Of a DNA stretch of 64,000 bases, positions 22,165 to 35,518 are shown piece after piece. Location of the stretch: positions 12,195,740-12,259,739 of the forward strand of contig OY783215.1 of the NCBI GenBank assembly GCA_963678705.1, given 5' to 3'. Source of the DNA: Panorpa germanica. Taxonomy: Eukaryota > Arthropoda > Insecta > Mecoptera > Panorpidae. How positions within the stretch are numbered: the first letter of the stretch is position 1; each line of letters opens with the position of its first letter. A program made the translations under genes and the position numbers. The notes under the pieces are model-generated. The model was not told where the DNA came from, did no database searches, and saw only the letters and a list, made by a program, of their open reading frames with translations.

Positions 22165-23052
22165 ATATTATAATGTCCGAGGTGTATGTTTATTTTCTTA
22201 TATGTTTATATTCTTATATGTTTATATTCTTATATGTTTACGCGATTCGTATGGTAGCTCGAAAACGGCTCCATGGAAGTTTTTAAAAATTTCCTATTTC
22301 GTAGAGAAAAAAATTCTAAGACTTTTGGCGTCCTCGGATTTTTCCCTGAATTTCCTGGAAACCCGTAATTTTGGAAAAACTGGAAAAAAAGTGAACCCTT
22401 TTTTGCTGTATTACTTTTAATTCGTAAAAGATAGAAAGTTGAAATTTTGCATGTGTATTAAGGTATTCAATGCTGACATTTTTCAAAAATTAGAAATTCA
22501 AAAAGTGAAAAAGGGGGGGTTGAAGAAATTCGGGGGCCCGGTAGGGAACTTTGGAGAAAGTTCATATTCTGGATTCTAGAATAATTAAGTATATTATTAA
22601 TAAAAAAAAATTCAAAATTCCAAAATTTTATTTGGGGGCACGGGGGCAGTATTTGCCGAGAGTAAAAATTGTGCCAGAAAGTTGAAATTTTGTATATAGG
22701 CTAATCTTGGTAACTTATTTACGAATCGAAAAAAAAAATCCCAAATTTTGAAAAAAAGTTGGTCAAATAACGCATAAATTGAAAATATTTTTTATTTTGT
22801 TAAAAAAAATAATTTTTTTTAGTCAATTTATATGTCATGTATATGTGCGCGAGTTTATTTATTATTTCAATTTAAAAATAGAACAGTTAAATATGAAATG
22901 TAATTACGAATTATTTTATTGGTTTCAAATCATACACGCCAAGAAGACTTCGCTTTGCGACGGGGGTAAACGTTACTGGAATTTAAATTTTTACATGAAG
23001 TTCAAGCCACACACAAAAGACAAACGTCGCTTGCGACGGGGGTAAAAGCTAG
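22165..23052 (+). mobile_element. Helitron-like element, unit 3
   Basis: It begins tatattataatgtccg immediately after the CTAGT of unit 2 and parallels unit 1. It carries two 3'-type hairpins, one internal (ttcgctttgcgac, near 22950) and one terminal (cgtcgcttgcgacg, then aaaagCTAGT). Unit 3 looks like a fusion of a unit-1-like body with a unit-2-like end. Confidence 0.7.
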
Positions 23053-23318
23053 TAAATATATAAACCGCATGCCATCTATTTGTGCCTAATCAATTCATAA
23101 CTTCACTCAAATGACGCGAACTATTTGCAAACTGATGCAGGCTCTATTCTAGATAGGTTGTCCATCTGAATTAGTTTCAATCTCTAAATGTTACCATGTT
23201 TCGTATTCCATGTACTCATTACTCGTTCTTCATGACGTAGCCATTAATTCTCTTTAATTATCACTGCATGCTACAAGTATTTGTTGGAGAGACAGATAAG
23301 CTGTTAAACGTATGCATG
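23053..23318. other. Non-coding
   Basis: Nothing recognised. Confidence 0.35.
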
Positions 23319-23531
23319 TTATAAGTGAACCTGCTGATCTAGCAACACCAGCGCTATGCTTAGATAGCTAAAGCCGTATATCCACCGGCAAACATTGATA
23401 AGATACATTATTTCAGATATTTTCTCTTCCTCTATTCCACAGTATCTACTGCCCCTTTCTTCATTCTGCAGTCTAAACCTTGCCATCATTTTCTCTTCTT
23501 TATCATCGTGTTTATCTAGGTATTGCGACAT
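23319..23531 (-). pseudogene. LINE ORF2 C-terminal remnant
   Basis: The segment MMARFRLQNEERGSRYCGIE resembles the region just before the zinc-knuckle-like C terminus of insect non-LTR reverse transcriptases (a basic RFRLxNExRGxRY motif followed by acidic residues). The rest of the frame diverges. No RT motif remains. The family call is from memory of the motif and is tentative. Confidence 0.45.
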
Positions 23532-24759
23532 TCACTTCGATCATAATTGACTGTATCTGGTATTCTACTTTGTTTTATCCATCCTGTTCATTCTATCCTG
23601 TTGTTGGGCCTTTATATCTCTTACCTTTATCAGTTTACTATAAGCTCTTCATCTTTAGACATTTCATCTTATTTCTAAATACTTATATTTCGCAACATTC
23701 TTTGAATATTTAAGTGAATACATAGCTTAACTCTCTATAAGCCGTTTTATTCACGTTACTTAGTACTAGTATATAAGCGCGCAGTAGACACGCAAACCGG
23801 AAGACTCAATTACAAAAATTTACATGTTGTATTTTATAATAAATTTTTATAATATCTTACTTAGATCTTAATAGCTCAGTTTATAGATGCATTTATCGTG
23901 CGAAGTAAAAAAGAAAACCTGAACTAGTCTGTAGTAAGACCGCAAGGAAATAACTGACAAAATGATTAGATTATGAATTTAAACGGATAGTTAATTTTCA
24001 TGTGGAATATTACATGAAAGCGTCTACTTTAGGATATTTAAAAAAATAAAAATATTAATATGCTTATATTTGGCTATAGTTTAATTAAAAAATTAAAAAA
24101 GGCGACTACTAAAAATGAGTTCAGCCGATTGTATCTAATCACAACGGGAACTAAAACTGGAAGAACCGTAATTTTTCGAACACTGTACTAGAACAATTTA
24201 TTATATATATTAGAAGCTATAATAGAAATGTCTATGTGTATACGTACATATATACATTTGTGTATATATACCTTATACACACAATTTAAAGCTTTCCGTT
24301 TTTCACTCCACCCCTTCTCGCACGATGTGACCCATTTATACAAATAGCCCCTGGGGTATATTGAACCCGCAACACAATTCACTTTATCAGTAATATTAAA
24401 TTTGAAAACTTTTCCAACGTTTGAACGGTATTTTAAGGCTTACAGTTTTATTTATTTTTCACTTTACTTGCTGTTAGGATTCTCTCAATTAGAAATTAGT
24501 AATCAATATAACATTAATTTATTAATAATCAATTTTATGTATACAGACATGTCTCTTAATCGATCTGCATCAAATTTTGAACATTCTAACGTTACGTCTC
24601 GGGTTAACCCTAACACTGCGTGGACCAGTGCTAAATTTCTGAGTTTTTTGTTGTCAAAATTTATTTAATTGTGTTCAAAACTTACATATATGAGCCCAGT
24701 ACACTATAAATTTTGCAAAGATGCTTTTTCAAATACGGTTATTTCCGTTAATATTTATT
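23532..24759. other. Non-coding with one small SINE-like piece
   Basis: AT-rich. At about 24300-24375 (minus) a B-box-like gcgggttcaatataccc suggests an old tRNA-derived fragment. The open frame at 24402 is not convincing. Confidence 0.35.
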
Positions 24760-24866
24760 TATCCAGACTCGCAATGTTGACTCTAGGAATTACACCCACT
24801 CAGTCTCGATGTGAACAGAGTCAACGACTCAACCACTTCGGCCACGGTGAAGAGCTGAAGTTTTAA
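24760..24866 (-). repeat. tRNA-derived SINE or tRNA relic (Ser/Leu-like D arm)
   Basis: On the minus strand gtggccgaagtggttgagtcg resembles the D-arm/A-box of class II tRNAs (tggccgagtggttaaggcg). A degenerate B box follows about 45 bases later. The cloverleaf is not intact, so it is not called a functional tRNA gene. It differs from the 14682 SINE family. Confidence 0.5.
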
Positions 24867-26121
24867 TTTCACTCACATTTTCTGTATGTCAGAGGAGAAT
24901 TACCGACACAATGTCTTATAAAACAAAACTATTCAACAAATGCTAACAAAATTGTTTTTTATTAACTAATAAAAATTATCGCTCGTAAATTGTTTACATA
25001 TTTTTACAAATAAAATAAAGAAACCTACAAGACAAATTGAGTAAATGTTAATCTTTTGTGGGAATAAAAATAACAATAATTTATGTTGTGGTATTTTACA
25101 AATAATTATATGGTTTTCAATTTGCTGCGGTACAGTTGCGGTTGTGGTTTTAATGCGGGTAAGGTAAAGTAACGTGACGTCATTATGTTCTCTTTCTGTT
25201 TGTTTTGTATTTATTTTGTTAAAAGGTAAACTACTTAATCTGCTTATATACATTACTTTATAAGTATTCCCGTGCAGGTAGAGCACTTGTCGCCAAATGG
25301 ATAATCCATTGCTCTAGTAAAACATGTCAAAGTCTTGTCAACTTAGCAATTATATTTCTAGTGGGTTGCATTCATCAACCAGTGCCGTATTTGTACAACT
25401 GGTATAAGCAGAACACATCATTATAAATATTTTACAAGAATAAATTTATTTATTTTCTGTTTTTATTTATTTATCGTTGACCTATTTAAGTTTGATTTCT
25501 TTCCTCTAATATAATAAAAACGCTCCAAGTATAGTAGAATAGATATAGTAGAATATAGTAGTAGAAGAATATTGTATATTTACATATTTAATATTGATTA
25601 CACAACATTATTGATTCATATGAACACCATAGTTAATTTTCCATTCATAGTTCATGTTTTGAATATTGCATTTTGCATATTTCCGAGCATATTATAAGCA
25701 CTTACATAAGTATTTTCACATTAAGCCGTTCCTAAATATAACAATTTTTATATAACATTCTAGCATAGTAATTAACGTTATACAAATGTATATGTTAATA
25801 ACAACTTTAGTTAAAAGACCGTAGCCTTAAGAAGCCTATCAAATTATAGTAATAATAAAAAAACGTTAGTTGAAATAAAACTCATAATAATAGCTATTGC
25901 AATATAAATGTAGTTCAAATTACGAGAGTTCGGTAGTGGCTCATGCTTAAAACAAGTTATAAAAGTCTACGATACGATGATGAATAATATTTACTTGATA
26001 CAGTAGACATTTAAAAAAAATTAGTGAGACAGTGCTTTTTCATTGTACCGTAGATTTATACGGCACATCTTGTTTTAAGCTATATATAGCAGTTCACAAC
26101 ACAGACTATGTTTACTCCACT
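24867..26121. other. Non-coding with a small repeat
   Basis: 25910-25975 (tagttcaaattacgagagttcg ... ttataaaagtc) recurs diverged at 33150-33215. These are two copies of an unclassified short repeat. The 106-codon minus frame at 24966-25286 is low-complexity. Confidence 0.4.
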
Positions 26122-26365
26122 CCCAGTAAACCATTTGGTGGAGTGTCCTATTTTGTGACGTTTCTATCACTATTGCACTTCAATTATAGTTCGCATCTAC
26201 TTTATCTTCATTTGTATTCCGACTGGTGGAGTCATGTGTAACCGATAAAATAGACACTTCATATGAACGATTGTGAGAAATTGAACTGTAAATGAACTCT
26301 TTCATGACAAAAGAAATCATAGAGAACTTCAATATGATGGAAAAGTGACTCCAAAATGTTTACTG
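26122..26365 (-). mobile_element. MITE with cccagtaaac ends, inverted copy
   Basis: It starts cccagtaaaccatttggtgg and ends aaaatgtttactg. Its full interior (gtgacgtttctatcact, ttcatttgtattccgac, tgagaaattgaact) matches 61387-61648 in the opposite orientation. Confidence 0.8.
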
Positions 26366-28249
26366 AGCTTTATGTCCTCATTTGAATTAAATAAAGGACA
26401 TTTTACCTCCACAATAATTTACAGTTGAATTGTGTTTTATTAAAGAGGTTGGAATCAAGGCCGGTTGTAGCCAAACCCACTTTCAAAGTTGACTTGCGGG
26501 GCCTAAATCGCTTAAGCCGCGACACAGGGTGTTCTGTGGTTCCATCGCTGGCATATAACAAACTATTACATCATACAAACAATTGAAATTTCAAAACTCA
26601 ATACCTCCATTTTTAATTTCAAATCGTCTATCTATATTACTATGTTTTACAAATCTTTAAAATTCGGCTCTGCATTCTCTCCGAAATATTTTAGGTAAGC
26701 GTCGTCTAGCCTAAGTCTGAGACGGTATTATAATGCACCGATTGTGCCCTGAATATGTATTATAACTGACAAAATTTTTAAGAACATATTTTGACAGTAT
26801 ACCTTTAAAATTTTAAAGCTAAAACCACAACAATAAATAAACCTTCCTGTCCTATAAGTCCATTGGTCGTTATCTCCAAACGACAAATAGTTTAACGACG
26901 ATCGTTATTATATTTTAATGTTCTTAGTTTATTGTTACATAAAATATTACGTAAATCAGTAAAATTCTATGTATTTTACACGAAGCAAAAATATTATCAT
27001 CGTCAATAGTTTTATGACGTCATAATTAAAAGTGTTTTAAATGTCTGCTTGGATATATTATAGATTTTATGATAAAGGACTTTCAAACATTATTGTAAAC
27101 TAGAGGCGGATTGGATCTAAAAGTACTCCTACAATCACAGTGTATACTATACAACTCTGTGACTTCACGACAATCTAGCTGCAACATCATTCAGTTTTAC
27201 AAAGCGCAATTTATGCACATTCATATCCGAGCAACAAGAACTAAAAATCAATGTGATTTCCAGGAAATCCCGTCTAACCCCCTCTAATTTTGAATGATTA
27301 CTCAAAAAAGATATCTTAATCTTTACCTCGGTAGTCAAATAACTACTTACATGTTGGAACAACAAAATGACAAATTCATAGACTTATTACTCATAAGATT
27401 TCATCAATTGAACACTTAATTTATTTTTAATTCTACCTAAATCGCAATACCAGTTAAACGAATGTATAGGTCGTAGATATTGTACCTATTTTATCTCCTG
27501 GATAATATACATTTGATTTAAACCATTATCAAATCGGAAACTTCAATGAAACGAGCCTTTGTAAACGAAGTGTAATTTCTATTGTTTATAACTGAAATGA
27601 CTTTATTGCACTTAGTACCGGCCACCCAGGTATCGAACAGTTTGTCTCCAGTTATTCAGTCTTCCTGGCGTCCAGACTTGCTGCGCTTGTGGGCAGCTCC
27701 ACCTAGCTGAAGTCAGGTAACTCAACGTTTACTTGACCCGGCAACGAAACTGCCCTGCCGACACTCGTCCGAGAAAATCACCTTCCCAAGCCATTGCCGT
27801 TACGTAATCTCATGTTCACATAATTCAAAAGTCAACTTTATTAATATAAAGCATGCTCTATTTATTATGTGACGCTATTAGGACTGACTTAATTACAATA
27901 ATTTACACTTGATCTATCTTTTACCTTTTGTTAGGTGCACAGCTAGCTACGTGTTGTTAAGGGGCTACACCAGTGTTAAATGTAAAGCACAAGCAAATTT
28001 TTATAATTTTTTGCGGTTAACGCTTCCTAATACAAAAAAAAACACTTTTATGGTAAGCGTTGATTAGTCAGCAGTCATTGCACAAACTTAGAAGAGAAGG
28101 GAAGCGGGGAGGAAGACGTACGCATTATGCTATGTATTCTGAGACAACAACTATATTCGGCACGCGATCGGCGATTCTGACAGTAAGCGTTTTCCAAATT
28201 ACGGCACTAGAGCGCATAATGCGGTTTTATGCTCAATATTAAAAGTTCT
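26366..28249. other. Non-coding with two GC-richer islands
   Basis: Island 1 (26445-26575) has a 55-codon minus frame containing SRLKRFRPRKSTLKVGLATT, without clear splice sites. Island 2 (27605-27810, with accggccacccaggtatcg and a degenerate B-box on the minus strand) looks like an old SINE or LINE piece. A plus-strand ratchet-like site attttAG|GTAAGC lies at 26694/26695. No gene is called. Confidence 0.35.
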
Positions 28250-28645
28250 AACTACAGCAGTGCCTCGCACTTTGAAATATTTTGCTCTAGCATTATGTAC
28301 ACAATTGATACCTATACCAGCTCACCTGTACAAAATTAATATTAAATCTGACGATAGATGTCAATGTGGTGAAGAAAGAACTTCGGATCATATTATATTT
28401 GAATGCATAAATTATAGTTTAGAAAGATCAAAATTGAATAGTGATATATTAGATGTGATTAAAACTTTTCCTGTTAATACTAAATTTTTGTGAAGTGATT
28501 CAAAATTAATTAGTGAATTATTGAATTATTTAGAAATTTGTAAAATTGAATTATAAATTATAAAAGATGTATAAAAAATGTTTGATGGTGGCTATGACGA
28601 AAGAAAGTCAAGGCAAATAAGTAAATAAATATAAAAAAAAAAAAA
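28250..28645 (+). mobile_element. LINE 3' end with ORF2 C terminus
   Basis: The frame ending near 28493 has the C-terminal knuckle of jockey/R1-type reverse transcriptases, CQCGEERTSDHIIFEC (C-x-C ... H-x4-C), preceded by PAHLYKINI. An AT-rich 3' untranslated part and a poly-A run at about 28631-28645 follow. The RT domain is missing: 5'-truncated and dead. Confidence 0.75.
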
Positions 28646-30819
28646 ATGATACCAACTAATTAGCATGATGTTGCTGACAATTACTATTGAATATTATTTC
28701 CAATACCACTGTATAAATGATTTAATAGCTTAAATGAATCATTATTTTATTTAAATAATAAAAATATTCTTTTAAATAAAATTAAAAATAAATTCAGTTA
28801 AAAAATAAAAACAATTTTTGAGAAAAAAATAAACAAGTATAAATGAAGGAACAGATTTAAAAGGTAATGTATGTTCCAATTAAACATCCGCTCTGTACTC
28901 TGTAATTGGAATACACCCAATATTACATTTAGGCTGGACTCATGTTAGAAGCGTAAACGCGCATATCTTTGTCGCACGTCTATGTCTGTTCCTTTCTATT
29001 CTTGCGAATTTGAAAAGGACCAACAGATTCCTCAAAGAAATAGGCGTCTAGCATACGCACGTAAATGATTACAATGTAATTCCAGCCATGTGAAATATTT
29101 TGAATTTTAACTTAATTTTTATAAAAATTTCTTAAAATTTCACGCAAAAATAAAACAATTTTTAAATATATTCATAGTGGTGTAACACCTTAATCCATTC
29201 GATTATATGTAATCCCACTTAATTGTTTATTTACTGTATATTAGAAGATGGCTAGTCTCGGTTTGATTAACGAATTAATATGTACTAAGGGCGTCCCATT
29301 TCCGCCTATCATTGGTCAGACGTCAACTTTGTACTTAATAAATTTGTCATATCTGCCTACTCGCTGCTTAAACATGCAATGAAATTATTCTTCAGGATTA
29401 TGTACTTGATTTAAATTTAGAATAATGCACTCTGCAGCCTAGCCTACGTGGTTTGTAGACTCTTGCATGCGATCCGGCTAGTGACATGCACTAATGGCTA
29501 AATTTGCTTGTTACTTAAAACATTATAGTAGTTCACGAGTGACAATCGTAGCAAAAGTATGGGCCCTTTGTTATACTTTATAGCTCTACAACGTGTTACA
29601 TCCCATTAATATTCCCATTTGTCTTAAATTACTTTCCTCAAATAATATAATCAAAACTGATTCAATATGTCTAAACATTTCATTTTCATTTCACATTGAA
29701 CATATTTTGCTTGATTAGTTGCGTCTGTTAACAATTTTCCCAGCCACAATTTATCATTCATGTTATTTATGTTTTCCAACATTCTCTTCACCCTCCCCCT
29801 CTGCTCCCTTCGTGGCGTGGCGCTAAACTCATTCAATCTGGTTCAACGTTCACCGGCTACAATATTTTATTACAGTTTCTTTTTGTTCTCAGTTGTAATT
29901 TCTCTAACAAGCACAATCTAAAGTTAACAACCATTATTTAAACTGAAGATGTTTCACGCCAAGTTCTTACGAACCCGACATTCGACCAGCATTAAGCGAA
30001 GACTGCTGGAAACGATCTTCTTCGTGAAAACATATTCCCCAAACACGAGGTGATACTGTTCTGTTCTGTTTGGTTTATTCGTTCTTTCGTTCGTCGGTGC
30101 TCCGATGATCTGATGTGCGTGTGTGTGTGCTGAACTGTGGTGCAGTAAATTCATTATTAAAACCATGTGGTCAGTCTGCATATAGTAAAGTTACTGCGCA
30201 AGTCTTCCATAGTTTTAACATTTGTAGTGCAGGAGCATTATGACAAATTAGAATTCTATATAAGAATAACATCGGTGCGCGGAAGATTCCAAACAATCAA
30301 ACTGCTAACGAGAAAACTTCCCACAGTACCAAACTGTGTACTGGTAGAAATATATCCGACCCTGGGTTACAACCTACATGAACATAGCCACTAACTACAG
30401 ATGGTCGAAAAAAATGCTCTAGACGTCTCTTTCTTAGGCGAAGAAAAGAATACAGCGGAAATAATAATAAAAATTTCCATGCGACTTTTAAATCGGAAGA
30501 GTATAGATTTATATGATTCCGCAATTGTTTTTCGCAGTTTCGGATTGAATTCCGAAAGGATTGTTTCGATCAATTGTTTTTACATTGTAGTAGTAACATT
30601 TTCTTATATGAAATCTGCTATTTTTAATTTAAAATGGTCTAAATATTATAGTTAATCGTTTTTTAAAGTTTTTCAAGATGCAATCGACGTATTTTAACAA
30701 TTTTAATCTTTTGAAAGATCTAGTTATGGTTTTACTAATCCGAAATGAACATTTTGCAATTCTGTTAACCATAAAAACGAATCTACGATTCTTGTAGTTA
30801 TAAAAACAGCGTTATTTTA
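28646..30819. other. Non-coding
   Basis: No supported gene. Frames at 29651, 29954, 30167, 30297 and 30401 overlap on opposite strands and lack splice or family support. A GT repeat lies at 30117-30130. The CG-richer stretch 29980-30160 could be a promoter or leader on the minus strand, but no coding exon follows. Confidence 0.35.
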
Positions 30820-31205
30820 TATATTTTTTTTTATTACTAAAGATTATTACAATCTGTCCTGCTTATAGGACATTCAGTGATAGGTATGTCAAAATAAAAT
30901 GACTTGCGCGGGATGTGCCCATCGACTCATCCCTCAATTTTAATAGATCCTAGATTCTGTTTATTTGGCTAGTAGGTCTTGAGGTACCTTCTTTTTCAGT
31001 CTGCGTACTGTGGAAATATTGGACATTAGACAGCTGGCCAAATTGTTTGGGTGTTCTATTAATCTCTTCTTGTATACTTTGGTTCTAAGCACTATTTCTT
31101 CTTTTACTGTACGTATATCCAGGTCCCGATGTATTATGTGATTAGGTATAAACCATGGTGCATTCGTGACAATCCTTTGTATTTTGGACTGAAATCTTTC
31201 GTTAT
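30820..31205 (-). mobile_element. Jockey-like LINE 3' end (5'-truncated)
   Basis: On the minus strand the coding tail at 31201-30961 is followed by a 3' untranslated part and a poly-A (T-run near 30823-30832 on the plus strand). The left side stops abruptly in mid-ORF, the usual result of incomplete target-primed reverse transcription. Confidence 0.75.
30961..31201 (-). pseudogene. ORF2 C terminus of a jockey-like LINE
   Basis: About 79 codons are open to a TAA. They read RFQSKIQRIVTNAPWFIPN, then HRDLDIRTVKEEI, LIEHPNNLAS and VRRLKKKVPQDLLAK. The order N-A-P-W-(F/Y) then H-x-D-L then (N)HPN then RRLKR-x-x-P-x-D-L is the end of jockey-clade reverse transcriptases in insects. No RT catalytic motif remains. 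The frame is uninterrupted, which suggests a fairly recent insertion. Confidence 0.8.
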
Positions 31206-34200
31206 TTTATATAAGATTTAAAAACCTTTTAAATACATTAGTCTTTTAGAAACAAATGCGCTTATGTCAAGATAAAAGTTAAAAGTTTCGAGTTAACAAC
31301 AAATTAAAAAACCCATCTCTTTTTATAAAAACAATGTTAGAAAGATTGCATTAATTTTTTCTACTAAGGGTACTCTCAATGGATAATTTATACCGAGCCT
31401 AATCCAACAAGTACAAGCCTTTTTTGTTCTCTGCATATCTCGTTGCTCTATCACTCCCTCTGGATCAACTGAACCAAAATATGAAATAATAAATATATCA
31501 CAATGTTCACCTTTTTTCTAATTCGACTGCACTATGTCTGAAATAACCTTAATATATTTCAAGTATACAAACTCAATACATCGGGTCTGAGGTCTGACGA
31601 CGAGCGTCGACCTTTGCACATGGACATGAATGCCATACAAATGCAGATTAAAATACAATGCAAAGTGCATAGAAACCCCCACCACCCAAGTCTTCGCAAA
31701 AACAAAACAACTAAACATTAAGTGCACGTGTTTTAACCGATATGACACGGTTGAACTTATGGGTATTCAATATGCTGAAGAAAATCCTCCACATGAACGA
31801 CAGATTTTGTGAATTTATTCAAGGTCAAAGAAAAGTCAAGTCACTATATACTGCATTAACGAATTTTCCAAAAATTAAATAATAATAAAAAATAATATAA
31901 TTTTATATTTACATAAAAATTATATTATGTAATCTTGGTCACAAAGCAATCAATTAATAATATGATTTTTAATTAAACGCCTTCATAAATTCTTAAGGCA
32001 AATACTTTAACATGCTTCGTGCTTATTTCCGTATTCTTTTCATTTCAGACCCGGACAAGACATCTAAATACCGGACATTTACTTACCTTTAGGATAACAT
32101 GTTTATAATAATTCAATTTCATCCGACTACACCACTAGCACATCAAACAATGCACAACAAAATAGATTTTTAAACAAAACATAATTCTTTTGCATTGTGT
32201 TAAATTTCAATACAATACGACTATTCGTACTTGTGTACCTAATAATTACCACCTTCCATCATTAACACATAAAACTTAACCATTATTTCATTTAACAATT
32301 TTTTTAAATGAACAAAACAATTTGCAAAACTCTTGAAAGCAATAAAAATCAAACACATTTATATTGACTGTATAGACTTCGTTATATATTGCTATCTCTT
32401 TTTCGCAATAACTTTTTTAGATATCTCCATCTCATTTTCTAAGTGTCTGATTTACCATATGTTTCAATAATTATAATTCTAACGTTAAATTAATCATATT
32501 TAGGTAATTTGTTTAAACAATTATCTCAAACTAATATTAATTAATCTATTTGTATTACTTTTGTGTCTAATTTATGAGTGTTTACATTTAAAATAATTGA
32601 TTTATGTTTCTGTGTGTAAATTCTTTCTACATGCATATGACGATATGTGTAGAGTACATAATATAGCACATGCTGAATGACACGATTTCTTTTTACATTT
32701 ATTTATTAGTATTAATTTAAAACATCTGAAAGTGGGAGTCTGTATTTTAATTTTTAATACGGTCTGAAAGCTAATATTATTTATTTAGTCTATAAACTAT
32801 TAATAACAAAAGATTTTAAATTAACAATACGTTTTAAAAAGAATTTTTAAGTATAGCAACACGTCGAACAATCGTAATTCTTTGCATTCAAGATCAAGAT
32901 AGTAAATTTAGGTACTATTGTGTTAGAGATTCAGTCATGCGATCATTTTTAAATATGTTTGTTCGAGTATCTGCGAAATTTAATGATTATATTCAAGGAC
33001 ATCCTGAGAAACACAGTTACATATATTGAAGATATATTTAAAGGATGTATTTCTTGTAATTGTTTCCTGTCCTTGCTTTAATATCTTCTTTTACGTTCCA
33101 TTTAAACTAAACTTAACCTAATTTATACAATATGCTTAAACTATAACTGATATAGTTCAAATTACGAGAGTTCGCCTGTGACTCTTGCTTAAAAGAGGTT
33201 ATAAAAGCCACATATATCTACATGATAAAGATTCATGTTATTCTAGTAGCGGAAAGTAAAACGAATCTGACAATCGGCAAAGAGCACGAATTAACGAACA
33301 CGCATGTGTGGACATGGGGTTAGAAGTATTTCGTCAAGTTTGGAAACAAATCATTCAAGAACGTCATTTTTTCTGAAGTTTAAATTTCAACAGTTTTAAA
33401 TTGAATAAATTTTTATATGAATCTGGAAATCTCATTAAATCAGTTGAAAATAAACAAAATAAAAATCTAACAAAACTTTAAACAAACAAAAATTTAAATA
33501 AAATAATGGCAAATCATTATCGCTATTTTGGTTTCTTCTTCAATTCTACAGACGATTATTCTTAAAGATTTGAGTGTATTTTTTTAAGTTTTTTTAATTC
33601 TGTCCCTAGGGTTTATACCGTGTCAGGCTAAACCTCTGCCACAGCCTCCATATCCAAAAACCCTTTGTTATTCTAAAAGCCATGTATCACTTTTTGACTT
33701 CCAAAGAAAGTCCCATACACATAAGAAAACAATAGTTGCTTTATAATAAAAATATATTACACAATTTTAGGAATGTTATATTGTGAGACTGTCTTTCGAG
33801 AGTCGTAAAACCCAACACTTGAAAACCTAAACAGGGTAGTCGAAAATTTTATTTATATTGCCTTGTACACTAGTAATATTTTTGTTATTTCTTTTAGTTT
33901 TTTAAGTTACGGAGTCGTTTATATAAGTGGCAAGGATGTTCGCTCTGAAATACTGAGAATTTTATATTCGTAAAATTTAGAAGTGGCTTCGTATTGTAAT
34001 TATATATGCATAAAAGCCTTCTTAATCATTTTATTTCATTGTACAACGCGTTTGATTAAGGACGTTCTTGAATTATAAATGGGCTTTAATTTCACGCCCT
34101 TTTCAGCAGACCATTTCAACAAATTTTGCAAGCAAAAGGTTGAATTTGAGGTGCCAAAAGTTGTATTTGAAGTATTCAACCTGTATGATCAAGACACACC

Positions 34201-34350
34201 TTTACACAAATCTACAATACAATTCAAATAAATTCTCCTAAAAGTCTTCCTATAGATGTTTAGATTCACTGTTCAGATTTTGGTGTGTTTTGAAATTAAT
34301 CTGATCTGATACCCTGTTCCTGAGTTTCTCTCGCAATTAATGTGACGACA
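31206..34350. other. Non-coding
   Basis: AT-rich throughout. At 32047 a good plus-strand 3' splice site (ttttcatttcAG|ACCCGG) opens only 14-20 codons. The frames at 31518-31812 are mutual shadows. 33150-33215 is the second copy of the short repeat at 25910. Confidence 0.4.
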
Positions 34351-34987
34351 ATGGGCTTGTGTCCTCATTTTTTAGTGGTCGATTTTTCAATTGTTGATTG
34401 AAATTGATGTTAATAAATGTGTATTGGCGTGTCTATTTTATTAAATATCTAAATATTGACGGAGATATAGCAATTAAAAATTTGAATTGTAGTTTTAGCG
34501 CTAGAAATGGTCGCCCATATTTGTATGACATGAAATGCATTTTTACGTCAGTTATTTGTTGAGTAGGTCAGTGTTGTGGTAATGTTTTGTAGCTGTTGGT
34601 ACTCAAACAATCCAGTCAAGTCAAAGAATAATAAGTTTTTACTTTATTTAACCCTGTTAAGGCAGACATAATATTGAAATTTTATTGTTCCTTGAAATAA
34701 CTGTAAATAATATTTGATATTTTGATATATAAATACATATAGCAGAGATTTATGATCTGTAAGGTTGGTAACCTTACACAAGGATTGTGATGTCACATGC
34801 ATTTGGAGTTTGTACAACGTTGAATCCCTTTAATAATTAAAGAGACAAAATGACTTTTTTAATTGTTAATATCTCCTAACATATAAGGAGTTATTAAAAA
34901 ATAATTGAACATTTGAGGTTCTAGTAACCCACTTTATCAATATATAGTACACTTTTATAGAAATTAAGACATAGGACACAAGCCCAT
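34351..34987. mobile_element. MITE with atgggcttgtgtcct ends, copy 2 (uninterrupted)
   Basis: 637 bp bounded by perfect 15-bp inverted repeats (atgggcttgtgtcct / aggacacaagcccat). It is nearly the same as the copy at 14672-15592, in the same orientation, with the same internal hairpin GTAAGGTT-ggt-AACCTTAC. It shows the length before SINE insertion. Confidence 0.85.
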
Positions 34988-35164
34988 TCTTCATTTTTGA
35001 AACATCATAGGTAGATAAGAGAGCTAAAAGCTGAAACAGACCCCAGATAGCTTTTTTCTCTTAATTTATTTAAATAATAAAAACTGGTCTAACTAATACT
35101 CATTACACACGTATTCAGAATCGTTCATTGACGTCCTATTTATTTTCAGTTCAATTTACACTAC
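34988..35164. other. Non-coding spacer
   Basis: Nothing recognised. Confidence 0.3.
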
Positions 35165-35372
35165 TCAGGCACTGTTGCTGAACTCATAGTTATCGGAAAA
35201 GCTATGTTAACATGATCATTTAAAGAGAAATAACAGTAAATCATTTTGAAGACCTTGTAGTATACATACTCCACTGGCCAAACAATTTACTTATTTATTA
35301 TTTACGATTTATTTTATTTGACCATGTTCACTAACTTTTGTGATAACTAGGAGTTCAGCAATCGGTCCTTAT
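35165..35372. mobile_element. MITE with ~45-bp inverted arms (ttgctgaactc family)
   Basis: Left arm ttgctgaactcatagttatc..aaaagctatgttaacatg, and right arm the inverted ttgctgaactcctagttatc..aaaagttagtgaacatgg. A single related end occurs at 11815-11840. No coding content. Confidence 0.65.
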
Positions 35373-35518
35373 TGTATTTACACTGTTCTAACTCTTGTCA
35401 ATATATATTTTGAAGTTTTAAATAAAGCAAAATAAAACTCTAGTTTTACTAAGGTAAACGCTATGTAATAGTCATATTTGACATATTGGAACGAAACATT
35501 CAGTTAAAATAATGTGCT

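Noticed and set aside
21017..23045. Frames of 72-88 codons in the Helitron units
   Set aside because: They arise from the repeated non-coding body. The same peptides recur because the DNA does, and no Rep/helicase motif is present.
24760..24866. Possible tRNA-Ser/Leu gene on the minus strand
   Set aside because: D arm is tRNA-like but the T arm and acceptor stem do not pair. Called a relic.
24966..25286. 106-codon minus-strand frame
   Set aside because: Low-complexity translation of AT-rich DNA, with no domain and no splice or promoter support.
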